From positions 48,365,429 to 48,429,428 of the forward strand of contig CM049312.1 of the NCBI GenBank assembly GCA_026874595.1: a stretch of DNA of 64,000 nucleotides. Direction: 5' to 3'. Position numbers and translations under genes: made by a program. Under the pieces are notes generated by a model, which searched no databases, was not told where the DNA came from, and saw nothing but the letters and a program-made list of their open reading frames with translations. This document shows positions 46,914-58,286 of this stretch, in pieces. The stretch's first letter is position 1. Every line of letters starts with the position of its first letter. Origin of the DNA: Sipunculus nudus (lineage: Eukaryota > Annelida > Sipuncula > Golfingiida > Sipunculidae).

Positions 46914-48223
46914 TTAGCAAATCTGTCAGCTAATGCAATGGTGTGGCGTTGTCCGGTGTCTGTCTGTTAACCCATATTATCTTGAAAACAACAGGCGCTA
47001 GCATCACAAAATTTTATGCAAACAAATCAGCCATCTGTAAAACCCTATTGGACTTTTTTTTTTGGCTAACTGCAATTTCTTAGATTTTAAAGAGAAAAAG
47101 CTAAACATGCGTTTAAAAGTCTTCTCCTCTGAAATGGTCAAGCCAAATTGTTCAATATTTCACATAAATAATCTCTGATACCATCTTTCTCAAGTTTGCT
47201 TGAATGATTTCAGTTACAGAAGGTTGAACTTAGTCATCGTCTGAAAAAGCACACTAAAATTTCAATCTCAGAAACGGCTGGAGCTATCATCACCTAATTT
47301 TTTGCCAATATTCAATGAAATTGAGGTATTGGTGGAGCCACCTGCATCAGCCTTTTTTGGACTGGGGCCATCAGTGCCTGTATCATAAAGAGGGCTACAA
47401 AGAACTTCTTCTCTGAAATCATATGGCCAAATTGTTTAATATGGCACAGAAATGATCCTAGGGTAGTGCTTTCTGAAGTTTGTTCAAATGGTCTCTGTTT
47501 GGTGACTTTTGGCTGAGTTATGGGAAGCTGAATTTATTCATATGCGATAACAGCCTATTTTAGCTCAGTGGCTACAAAGACCTCCTTCTCAAAAATCACT
47601 GGGCCAAATTCCTAAATCTCACACATTAATTATCCTCAGATGATGATAATTCAAGTTTGTTCAAATGGTTTTGGTTCAGTACTTTTTGCGTGTTACAGGG
47701 AAGCTGAACTTAGCCAGTTTGCTGTATCTTCCTATATGAGTGATACACCTGCAAATCATTTTTCGACAGATGTCACTTAGGCCAATTTGTTTAATATTTT
47801 ACAAGAATAATCCCCACAATAATTCTTATAATAATTGTCTTTAATGGTTCCACATGAATGGCTGAATTATGGAGATTGAATTGAGTCATTTTACCATATA
47901 TGTTAGCTGTGTGAAGCAGATTCATCTAGCCTGGCACCAGTTTATCAGCATCCATTACATCATGCCTCTATAGACATTTAGATTTCAGGTTTTTTATGGT
48001 TAATATTTACAAGAATGTTTTTTAAAAGCTTTTAAAATATGTAGATTCCTCATGCCAGGCAATGTTTACAGTCACAGGTTTACAGCTCTCTGTGGGTATA
48101 TAAAGACGGCTGTACATGGATTATAAATAATTGGTATCCATACTTAACTTAATTCAAGATTTTGCCATCAGTGATATGTATCTGTATTGTAATTTTGCAT
48201 TCAGTATGCATCTGTAGTAATTT
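46914..48223 (+). repeat. A-family element, worn head, 3' part replaced
   Basis: TTAGCAAATCTGTCAGC at the start is a diverged A head, followed by the usual body with a TGGTGGAGCCACC variant at about 47335. It runs to the AT-rich block (GTAGTAATTTT), where the next A head begins. Confidence 0.65.
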
Positions 48224-49548
48224 TTAGTGAACTTGTGAGCTAATGCGATGATGTGGCAGTGTCTGTCGTCTGTACGTTAACCCATACTATTTCGAAAACA
48301 ACTAGAGCTAGCATCATGAAATTTAATGCAAAAAATTAGCCATCTGAAAAATTCTGCATTTTCTTAGATTTTATAGAGAAAAAGCTTAAAACCTTTAAAA
48401 ATCTTCTTCGACGAAACAGTTAAGACAAATTGTTCAATATTTCACAGAAATAATTTTTTATACCATCTTTCTCAAGTTTGTTTGAATGGTTCAAGTTCGG
48501 TGAGTTTTACAGGAAGTTGAACTTAGTCATCTGTCCAAAAAAGCATACTAAAATGACAGTCTCTGAAATGGCCGGAGCTATCATCACCAAATTTTATGCC
48601 AGTGTTGGTCACATGAGTCATATATGAAATTCAGGTATTGGTGGAGTGATCTGCATTGACCTTTTTTGTACGGGAGTCATTGGTCATCTGTTCATTAACC
48701 CATAATTTCTCAGGAATAGCAGGAGCTACCATCCCCAGATTTTATGCAATAATCTGTCACATATCAAATGTTGTGGGATTCAGCTTATTTTTTTGCTATC
48801 TGCGTTTACTTAGATTTTATAGGGAAAAAGCTGAAAAACCTTTAAAAGTCTTCTACTTGTAAACGGTCCAGCCAAATTGTTCAATATTTTGCAGAAATGA
48901 TCCCAGAGGCAAGCCCGCTTAAGTTTGTTCAAATGGTTTGCATTTGATGAATTTTAGTGGAGTTACATGAATTTGAACAGTCATTTGGCCAAGTAAGCAT
49001 ACTGACATAGTTATCTCAGAAATGACAGAAGCTAGCATTGCCAAGTATTGAGCAAATGTTGGTCACCTGACTCATATTTGAAGTTGCAGATTTTGTGGTG
49101 CCACCTACATTGACCAGTTTTTTAGCCTCTTTCAGCTTGAAATGTTATTTCAAACTGAGGACTGCAAAACTGTTCTTCTACAAAATTATTGTTTCAATTA
49201 TAACTTCTGTAATATTGCACAAAAATTATTCTTAGGTGGCCTTTGTTCAAGCTTACTTGAATGATTTTTGGCAGAATTATTGGACCTTTAACAATGAAAG
49301 AACTGCATCTTTTATTATTCTAGATATTTTGATAAAAAGTTTATGAATATGTCAGTTTGAAAAGAAGCATTTTAGCCAAAGTCGTTCAGTATTTGTAAAC
49401 AGATTCACCAACACTCCAAGATTGTGTTTGTATCTTTAAATAGGTTGAGAAACTGCCAACTGTTTCAGATTTGCCAATAGATCAGGAGTTCATTCAGTGC
49501 AGCCAGATAAAGGTTCAAGAGTTCAATCAGTGCAGCCAAGCACAAGGC

Positions 49549-49625
49549 ATGTGATCACCTCATGGGTGACATGTGAACACCTCTTGGGCACCATTTGATC
49601 ACCTCATGGGTGTCATGCCCCTCAG
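49549..49625 (+). repeat. Minisatellite with TGATCACCTCATGGG units
   Basis: Three imperfect units of about 26 bp lie at the same internal position as in the A copies at 5884 and 16980. Confidence 0.7.
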
Positions 49626-50553
49626 GGCTACATGTGGAGCCAATCTATTTATAGCTTTTGCAGACTGCCAACTGTATCAGATTAGGCAACAGGTCAAAAG
49701 TTCACCCAGTCTAGCCAGGTGCAGGTCATGAGTTCACTCAGTGCAGTAGCCTGAGCCAGCAAATTTGTCACAGTTCACTCGGGGCAACTGCCTTTTTCAC
49801 CTAAGCCTGGTCAGCCCCATGCAGCAGATTCAAGGTAAGTTTGATGTATTGGCCTGATATGTTGACCTGCCTATGTGTCTTTGATGGCTTTCTTTTTCAT
49901 AAGACAGGTGTCACCACCTACAATGACATTTGCACAGTGTGTGACTTTTGTGCCTGCTTATTTCTATAGAGGAATTTGATATATCTTCCTGAAGTTTTTG
50001 CATATTTTTACCTATCCAGTAGCTTTGTCGTATACAAGACTGGTGGTGCCACCTACAATAATTTTTGCACAATGTGTGTACCTGTTTATTTCTCAGGAGG
50101 GGGTTGATATATCAGTCTGAACTTGGGCATATGTATATATCTCCGATATTCATTGTATACAAGACTGGTGTTGCCAGCTAAATCATTTTAAGCTCAGCTG
50201 ACTGTGTAAGTCAACTGAGGTATAGGAATGGCGCTTTGTCAGTCATCCGTCCGGATGTCTGGGCATCCAGCTGATCGTTAGCAGGGCACAAATCGTAATG
50301 GCTGGTTCCAGAAACTTCTTAGTGAACATCCATCGAGGTCGATAAAAAATCTCCTTGGAAACCTGAAATTCGGTCACTGCGACCTATATCCTTCGAGCTA
50401 TGGGGCTTGAAAGTACCCCCCAGAAGAGTAAAAAATTTGATACAAAATCTCCAATATCTTGAAAATTAATGCATGGTTTGTCATGAATCTTGCCTTGAAT
50501 ATTGACCATGACTAATTTCATCAGTTCCTGAAACATGGTGGTGACACCTTTAT

Positions 50554-53328
50554 TTGTATCCCCAGACAAAGTTGGGATACTATGGTTTCATGACGGTCCC
50601 GCCGCCGCCGCTGAAAAACCTTGTGAGCAGGATAACTCAAAAAATATTTCACTGATCTTTTTCAAACTATACATTTGTATAGATATAGGTAAGGGGACGA
50701 AGCCTATTTAAAATTGGGTCATAACCTATGCTAGGAGAGTGACCTTGACCTTGAATAGGTCCATTTTTGCTGAAAATAACACAAATTCTTAAATATCTCA
50801 AGTAAGCTTGCATGGACTGGTCCAAAAATCAAGGTGGCCGAAGTTCTTGGATAGCCTTGTGATATACCGGAAACTAGTAGCGCCACCTATTATCCTTTTC
50901 TTGTTTTTACGCCTTTTAATACCCCCATAATTGCCACTTGACAGTACTGTAAGCATTATAAGTCAAAAACTAATGGATGGATTTCTTTCATATTATGCAC
51001 ATGTAGAGAGATGGGTTACGGGATGAGGTCTATTTACAATTGGGTCATGACCTTTACCATGAGAGTGGCCTTGACCTTTTATGTGTCCATATTTGGTGAA
51101 ATTCACACACCTCTTATGATATCTCCAGTGTTGATAGCCATATGGATTTCAAACATAACTTATGTATGGCCCACCACTAAAGTAAGAACCCTATAGATTC
51201 TAGGGTCATGAGATCATAGGTCAAGGTCACTGGACTCGCATCTTAAAAGATACTGTGGATGCATTTTAAGCCAAACTTTCATCCCAGGTCTTCCATCTTG
51301 AATATATAGCTCACTTGCCAATAGTGGATGATCCATATCAGTTTTGGGGTCACAAGGTCAAAGGTCAAGGCCACAGGAGCCATCTGTCCAAAAATTAGTT
51401 TCTGGATGATAATTCCTGCTTTTATTGATGTATGGATTTCAAACTTGACTTGTATATGACCCACTGGAAAAGCAAGACCCGAATTGATTTTTGGGTCATG
51501 AGGTCAAAGGTCAAGGTCACAGGACACATCTTTAAAAATATTGTGGATGCATTTTCAGCCAAACATTTCATCTCAGACCTTTTATCTTGCACATATAGTT
51601 CATCTGCCAATAGAGGAAGAACCCTATCAATTTTGAGGTCACAAGGTCGAAGTTGAAGGTCACAGGAGCCATCTGTCCAAAAATTAGTTTCTGGATGATA
51701 ATTCCTGCTTTTATTGATGTATGGATTTCAAACTTGACTTGTATATGACCCATTAGAAAAGCAAGACCCGAATTGATTTTGGGGTCATGAGGTTAAAAGT
51801 CAAGGTCACAGGACAAATCTTTTATTTCAAAATTCTGTTTCCATAGTACTTTCAATTTTTGCTTATCAAATAAATGTTTAATTGTATCCCCAGACAAAGT
51901 TGGAATACTTTGGTTTCACGACGGTCCAGCCGCTGCCGCAGAAAAACCTTGTGAGCAGGATAACTCAAAAAATATTTCACTGATCTTTTTCAAACTATAC
52001 ATTTGTATAGATATAGGTAAGGGGACGAAGCCTATTAAAAATGGGGTCATGACCTATGCTAGGAGAGTGACCTTGACCTTGAAAAGGTCCATTTTTGCTG
52101 AAAATAATACAAATTCTTAAATATCTCAAGTAAGCTTGCATGGACTGGTCCAAAAATCAAGGTGACCAAAGATCTTGGATAGCCTTGTGATATACTGGAA
52201 ACTAGTGGCGCCACCTATTATCCTTTTCTTTTTTTTACGCCTTTTAATACCTCCATAATTGCCACTTGACAGTACTGTAAGCATTATAAGTCAAAAACTA
52301 ATGGATGGATTTCTTTCATATTATGCACATGTAGAGAGATGGGTTATGGGATGAGGTCTATTTACATTTGGGTCATGACCTTTACCATGACAGTGGCCTT
52401 GACTTTTAATGTGTCCATATTTGGTGAAATTCACACACCTCTTATGATATCTCCAGTGTTGATAGCCATATGGATTTCAAACGTGACTTATGTATGGCCC
52501 ACCACTAAAGTAAAAACCATATAGGTTCTAGGGTCATGGATCAAAGGTCAAGGTCACTGGACTCGCATCTTAAAAGATACTGTGGATACATTTTAAGCCA
52601 AACCTTCATCCCAGATCTTCCATCTTGAATATATAGCTCACTTGCCAATAGCGGATGATCCATATCAGTTTTGGGGTCACAAGGTCAAAGGTCAAGGCCA
52701 CAGGAGCCATCTGTCCAAAAATTAGTTTCTGGATGATAATTCCTGCTTTTATTGATGTATGGATTTCAAACTTGACTTGTATATGTCCCATTGGAAAAGC
52801 AAGACCCGAATTGATTTTAGGGTCATGAGGTCAAAGGTCAAGGTCAAGGACACATCTTTAAAGAGATGTGGATGCATTTACAGCCAAACATTTCATCTCA
52901 GATCTTTCATCTTGCACATATAGTTCACCTGCCAAGAGAGGAAGAACCCTATCAATTTTGAGGTCACAAGGTCAAAGGTGAAGGTCACAGGAGCCATCTG
53001 TTTAAAAATTAGTTTCTGGATGATAATTCCTGCTTTTATTGATGTATAGATTTCAAACTTGACTTGTATATGTCCCATTGGAAAAGCAAGACCCAAATTT
53101 ATTTTGGGGTCATGAGGTCAAAGGTCAAGGTCACAGAACACATCTTTAAAAAGATCAAGGTCACAGGACCAACATCTTCAAAAAGATTGTGGATTGATAG
53201 ATGGAAGAAACAATAATTGCTTGCCAAGTGTCAGTATATGCTGCTAAAAATCAGGGCCTATTCTTAAAGGGGGGGGGCGTACTATGTCTGGGGATACTCT
53301 GGCACCTGCGGTGCCAAGAAATGTCTAG
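50554..53328 (+). mobile_element. C-family element with internal tandem duplication
   Basis: The head is TTGTATCCCCAGACAAAG, with GGGATAC 18 bases on as an inverted partner, then CCGCCGCCGCCG. The 3' end is TGTCTGGGGATAC (exact reverse complement of GTATCCCCAGACA), the perfect hairpin TGGCACCTGCGGTGCCA, and GTCTAG followed by TT. It lies in the T run after a GGTGGTGACACC site of the host B. A second head at 51882 marks a duplication of about 1.3 kb. No protein is encoded. Confidence 0.85.
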
Positions 53329-53796
53329 TTTTTCCTATTTTAACGAAAATTTCCCATTTATTTACTATAAAATGACAACAATCATGTCAGTTTCTCAGCT
53401 GTGATTACATCTGGTGTCCCCAAACCTGGTGTGTTAATTGATCACAAGTGGATGCCTTATACTTATCACCCTGTCTGTCTGTCTGTTTGTATGTCTGTCT
53501 GTCTGTCAATCCGTCCATCCACATAAATTTGTTTCCAGACAATAACTCCAGAGTTGGATTGACACATGGATTTCAAGCTTGACTTACACATGGCCCGCCA
53601 CTAAAGCAAGAACCTATATGATTTTGGGGTCATGAGGTCAATGGTCAAGGTCACAGGACCCATTTCTTTTAAAGGAATGTGTATGCATTTGATGCCAAAT
53701 TTTCATTGCAAACCTTCCATCTTCAAGATATTGCTAACCTGCCACTAGGGGAAGATTCTGTTTGATTTTGGGGCATAGGTCAAAGGTCAAGGTCAC
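51355..53796 (+). promoter_or_regulatory. Cluster of AGGTCA direct repeats (DR1-like)
   Basis: The word AGGTCAAAGGTCAAGGTCA or close variants occurs at about 51355, 51501, 52535, 52679, 52828, 52970, 53115, 53635 and 53777. AGGTCA-N-AGGTCA is the DR1 arrangement bound by RXR, HNF4 and COUP-TF type nuclear receptors, and TCAAGGTCA is the extended half-site of ERR/SF-1 type receptors. The sites belong to the C and B repeat units. Actual binding is not shown. Confidence 0.5.
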
Positions 53797-54437
53797 ATGG
53801 CCCATCCATTCACAAATTAGTTTATGGATGATAATTCTGCTTTGGATAGACAGACTGGCTTCAAACTTGATTTAATAATGACCAACCAAATAAGTAAATT
53901 CATTTTGATTTTCAGGGTCCAGCAATCAAAATTGAAGGTCACAGAAGCCTCATCTTTAAAAAGATTGTGGATGCACTGTAAATCAAACTTTTCATCCTGA
54001 ACTTTCCAACGTTCACACATGGCTAACTTGCCCAAAGTGAGGAAACCTGTAGAATTTTAGGTTATCTGGTCAGAGGTCAAGGTCACTTTTTAAAAGATTG
54101 TTACAATAATCCTAATGCTGCAAGTTCAAGGATATTAAGGTCTAAGATTTTTTGGTCACAAGGTCATTTGTTAAGGTCACGGGACTGTCATTCTGAAAAA
54201 TTTCTTTAAAAATATCATTATAGACAAATTCAGCTGAGCGTTGAGACCCATGGGTCCCTAGTTGTGTTGTGTGCACCCATGCCAGAATTTCAGCAGTGAT
54301 GTTTGTATAATTGTTTCTTAATCAAAATGTTTAGTACCTGCATTGTTCATATACATGAGAAGTAATGGTCCAGCATTGAAGCATTATACCTGGTGTATTT
54401 CCCAATGCACAGGTTCGCATTAGACCTGTAGGCTTTG

Positions 54438-55519
54438 TTTCTGTATTGAATCATTACATGGTTTCATACCTTACACATTGAAGAATGTAGATGCAATGTA
54501 TACCTAATTGGCTTGTTTTAACTTGCTTATCAAATATGGGTATTGCTCACTTGAAAATGGAACTTTTGTTTACAGCATTTTATTTCAGTTAATAAAATGA
54601 ATGATTATTATTATGCTTTAGCTCATTTCCATTTTTCTGTCATTTACAGGGCTTTGTAAGTTCCTAGTGGATATATTTTCATGCATATTACAATCACTTA
54701 ATGAAACTTTTACAGATACATGTGTTTGATCATGAGAGGCTCCACCATCTGTCATGTAGTTCATGAAAATGCAGTCAACACAGCCACAAGTCATATGATG
54801 CATGCATATGAATTTAAGCCATTAAAGTCTAACATGAAAGCAAAGATCCAAAGTTGTTTCCTTTTGTTTTCTGTAGGCCAAACCATCACATATTTGTGCA
54901 CCAGGTAACAGCCTCCCCCTCATAAAAATGTAGCCCCCCCCCCCCCCCCACAAGGATTGAGAACTACTCAAGTGGTCAGCATCAGTCCAATCTGTATTTA
55001 AACAGAAGTATATGCACTTTAATGCATTTGCAATTACCAATACTGGTACATAATTAAAAAAAATAGTATGTGATGATGTGAATATATGAGAAAAAGCCCA
55101 TTGCCAGGTTTGGCAAATTGCCAGGGGCAGTACTGTAACTAATGAGCTGGTGCTGGCCAGCAGGGATTAGCCCAACACCAAGGGGGTATTTATGTAGGAC
55201 TGCTTTGGGCATATATGTGCAAATACCAGGTAAGTGTGTATCAGATTGATTTGATGAGATCATAGACATACACTGCACATGTGGAGATTTTCCACACTGC
55301 ACACTACATATTTCTAAATACCAATAGCATAGCAGTTTCCTCACAGTGTATGTGCAAACCTACCACCCCTGCACTCAGTCTTGCAGGTGTTAGTGTGAGA
55401 TTGCATAATCATGCCTCACCATTTAGTTGTTTAACTGATGGTTAGACTGGCAGCATAGCTCTGTGTGAAGAATCTTTATTTATCAAGAATACTTTGACAT
55501 TGTTAACAAATGAACATTA
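54438..55519 (+). other. Region without recognised repeat or gene
   Basis: There is a C tract at 54933-54949. An acceptor-like CATTTACAG near 54650 is not followed by a usable frame. I see nothing else. Confidence 0.5.
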
Positions 55520-55849
55520 TTAGCTCAGCTGACTATAAGTCATCTGAGCTATAGTCGTGGTCCTTTGTCCATCGTCCGGCCGTCAGGCCGTTAACAGGCA
55601 CGTTTTAAAACAGTTAGACCTATGAATCCAAAATTTAGCATTCCATTAGATGTCCCCAAAATCTCCTACCATACCAAAAGTTGGGTCATTAGAATTTCGT
55701 TCCTTCGAGATATTAAGGAAAAACCTCTGTTTTCCATAAAAAAGCCATTGTTACACTTCAAGGCTGCCTAATATCAAAACCACTGATCTGTTTTTGATCA
55801 TATTTAGTATTCATATTTTTCCATACATTTTCTATGAACATATAAAAAA

Positions 55850-55969
55850 TTAGGTGAGTAAATATATTTCCTGATTTTTTTAAAAATTGCATTACATTTG
55901 GGCCCATAAAGATGGGCCCAAATGTAATGCAATTTTTAAAAAAATCAGGAAATATATTTACTCACCTAA
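55850..55969. repeat. Perfect 58-bp inverted repeat with 4-nt spacer
   Basis: Arms 55850-55907 and 55912-55969 are exact reverse complements, and the spacer is AAAG. The right arm (GGGCCCAAATGTAATGC and onward) is ordinary B body, seen at 8710, 9380 and 36050. The left arm is extra: those copies instead have TTAGGTCTGTATTA-like sequence there. Confidence 0.95.
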
Positions 55970-56973
55970 CATGAGAATTGCTGAAGCTGGAGACTTTTTT
56001 TCAGGAATTTAACTTTATTTAATCAAGATTCAATTGTTTATCCAAAATTAGATCTGAATTTTGCAAATTTTTCAAGTTATTAGCATAAATAAAAAATCAA
56101 TACCTTAAATTTTGTCAGACTTTGGCAATGGCACGTTTTTTCCCTGTAAGCATTGTTGATTTAATTTTCACAGCATATATACATAAAGATTTAATCTTTT
56201 AAAATCTGAAATTTTAAAGGAATTGATTGAAAAGTGTAGCTTTTATACAAGTTTTCATTCACCGTGTCAAGTGTTGTTTACATCTAGCCCACGTAGTAAC
56301 ACAGCCTTCACTTGCATTATGTAACCCACCCCAGGCAGCTTGCCTTGGCTCAGCTGGCCACTACTAGCAGGCTTCCCCTCTACCCTGCACTCTCCCCCCC
56401 CCCCCCCCCCCAGATGGTGGCTTAACTAGATGAATGTTATAATTTTCTGTATTTTATTTTATTCTTGGCTATGCTACATTTTAGATTTTGTATTGTACCA
56501 CCAGGGTTACAATGATTAAAGTGCACATTTAATTGTGTCCACAAAGTGGTAGCACAATGATATTGTTTGTCCCTCATTCAACCAACAGTGTGTATATTTA
56601 TTTGAAAAGATGTTTTTATTTTATCAAATTTACTGAATCTTTTATTTTATTTTGGTGAATAAAATTAAGCATGTACTGAAAACTCCAATGAGCAAAACTT
56701 TTAAATAGTGATTCAAGGAATAATCCTGTAGATGCCATGTTGTGGCATTATTTTCTTTTAAATTCAGTTTAAACATCTGTAGTTTAAAAATAATAAAATA
56801 TGTGTATGCATAATATGACCCAATATGAGCTACACTCTGGATATATAATGATTGCAACTTAGAATTCTTATATTTTAACTTATATTTCAGTTTTTTTATT
56901 ACAAATTTATAAAACTTGTAAATAAAAAAAAATGAATCGGATAAAAACTTTTAATGGAAAAAGTGGATATGCT

Positions 56974-56987
56974 AAAAAAATAGGCTT
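56974..56987 (+). repeat. Target-site duplication of the LINE, left copy
   Basis: AAAAAAATAGGCTT is repeated at 63554-63567. The paralogous B copies at 7579 and 12711 have this stretch only once and carry no LINE. Confidence 0.9.
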
Positions 56988-57086
56988 GGACTTCCGGTCA
57001 CATGACTGAAGGTTGAGGGTGCGTGGTTAGAGGCTCCCACAAAATTGTCTAAAATAAATACAAATGTCGCCAAAGTGGATTACAAT

Positions 57087-58052
57087 ATGACCAGAGGTAA
57101 ACGTACTGGGAAAAAGACGTCGCAATCAGTTGGTGATATGGACAAATATGTGGAGAAGGACACCGAAAAACAAGCAGCAGGTAGGCCTTCTCAGATTACA
57201 CAAGAGACAAGCAATATGGACGGTACCCAGGACTTAAATGCGCAGTTGCAAACTGCTCTTGCTGAAATTAAATTAGTACTGAGCTCTAACAGAGAGATCA
57301 AAGACCAAATTGAAAATATGCACACAGACTTAAAGAAACAACTAGACGATTTGTCAACAGAGCAATCGAACATAAAACAAAACATCCAAGGTCTTGAAAA
57401 TAATCTAGAGTCCCTGGATAAATCTGTTGATAGTCTGAAAGGGCAGAAAGATCAGCTTGTTAGTGAGGTTGCAGAACTAAGAAAAGAAATGACAGAATTA
57501 CAGAATCAAAATAAGGAGAAGGAATTACTGATAAATAAACTTCAGGAACAAATATCATTTGAACTAAATAAACAAGAAAGATACCTAAGAGAATGGAATC
57601 TGAGAATTGTGGGAGTAGGGGAGATAGGGGATATAGAAGACTGTAAAAATACAGCTGCCAGAATCATATCTCAAAATAAACTGGTAAATATGAGTGAGGA
57701 TGAGGTGAAAAAAGCCATAGAGACGGCTCACAGATCTGGAAAGAAGGGCACACGGCCACGGCATATCGTAGTGAGGTTGCACAACAGACCACTAAGAAAT
57801 GAAATTATCGTAGGGAGCAAAACAAAACTGAAAAACAAAAGCATTCGAATAGTCGAAGATTTAACATTGAAAGACCTGCTGTTAAAACAAAGGGCTAAAC
57901 CGCAAATGGCCGTTGCCTATAACGACGGTGATCGAGTAAGGTTCTGGCGTGGACGGCTCTACGTCAACGGCAAGCCGGTACCCATTCAGGATCCTGCCCC
58001 TCGCTCGATCCACGAGAGATCAGCAGCACAAAGCGACACAACAACAGACTGA
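57087..58052 (+). CDS. ORF1: LINE ORF1 protein (coiled coil + RRM, Transposase_22-like)
   Basis: The start is the first in-frame ATG (context AATATGA, with A at -3); the frame is open about 14 codons further upstream but has no ATG there. The product has 321 residues. Roughly residues 50-165 form a long coiled coil (heptads through QTALAEIKLVL to KELLINKLQEQI), typical of the trimerising domain of L1 ORF1p. From about residue 165 (REWNLRIVGVGE) to the end lie the RRM-like and C-terminal domains, with an AHRSGKKG-type segment and RPRHIVVRL. In L1 elements this protein coats the element RNA and acts as a chaperone in the RNP. The frame is intact. Confidence 0.88.
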   Translation: MTRGKRTGKKTSQSVGDMDKYVEKDTEKQAAGRPSQITQETSNMDGTQDLNAQLQTALAEIKLVLSSNREIKDQIENMHTDLKKQLDDLSTEQSNIKQNIQGLENNLESLDKSVDSLKGQKDQLVSEVAELRKEMTELQNQNKEKELLINKLQEQISFELNKQERYLREWNLRIVGVGEIGDIEDCKNTAARIISQNKLVNMSEDEVKKAIETAHRSGKKGTRPRHIVVRLHNRPLRNEIIVGSKTKLKNKSIRIVEDLTLKDLLLKQRAKPQMAVAYNDGDRVRFWRGRLYVNGKPVPIQDPAPRSIHERSAAQSDTTTD

Positions 58053-58286
58053 CGGCGGTTTTTCCATATCTAATCCATAGGTTTGTGAAGCATTCTACCA
58101 TGACGGAGCTGCCACGTGGTGCACGAACTGCGCATGTGCAGGAGGAGCCACCATTAGTGAGAAACTTTATAGACAGGCGGCGACACTTTCGTTTATTTAG
58201 TGACAAAGCTGATAGGTGGCAGCACATTGAAGTTCAAGGACGTTATACTAACCTTGGCGACTCGTAAACATGAGCGAATATGTGGG

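Larger units (their letters stand above)
50188..54261 (+). mobile_element. B-family element nested in A, carrying C
   Basis: The head AAGCTCAGCTGACTG has a partner AGTCAACTGAGG and GTCCGGATGTC behind it. The 3' end is CAGCTGAGCG, then GAGACCCATGGGTC, then CTAG at 54258-54261. B core resumes after C with CCTATTTTAACGAAA, as in the uninterrupted copy at 31610. AGGTCA repeats fill the 3' half. Confidence 0.8.
48224..54437 (+). mobile_element. A-family element carrying nested B and C
   Basis: The head is TTAGTGAACTTGTGAGC. The tail is CACAGGTTCGC, GACCTGTAGGC, TTTG at 54437. Body pieces are 48224-50187 and 54262-54437. The join AATCATTTT / TTGTGTTGTGTGC is uninterrupted in another A copy at 6671-6690 (CATTTTTGTGTTG), which identifies 50188-54261 as an insertion. 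Confidence 0.8.
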
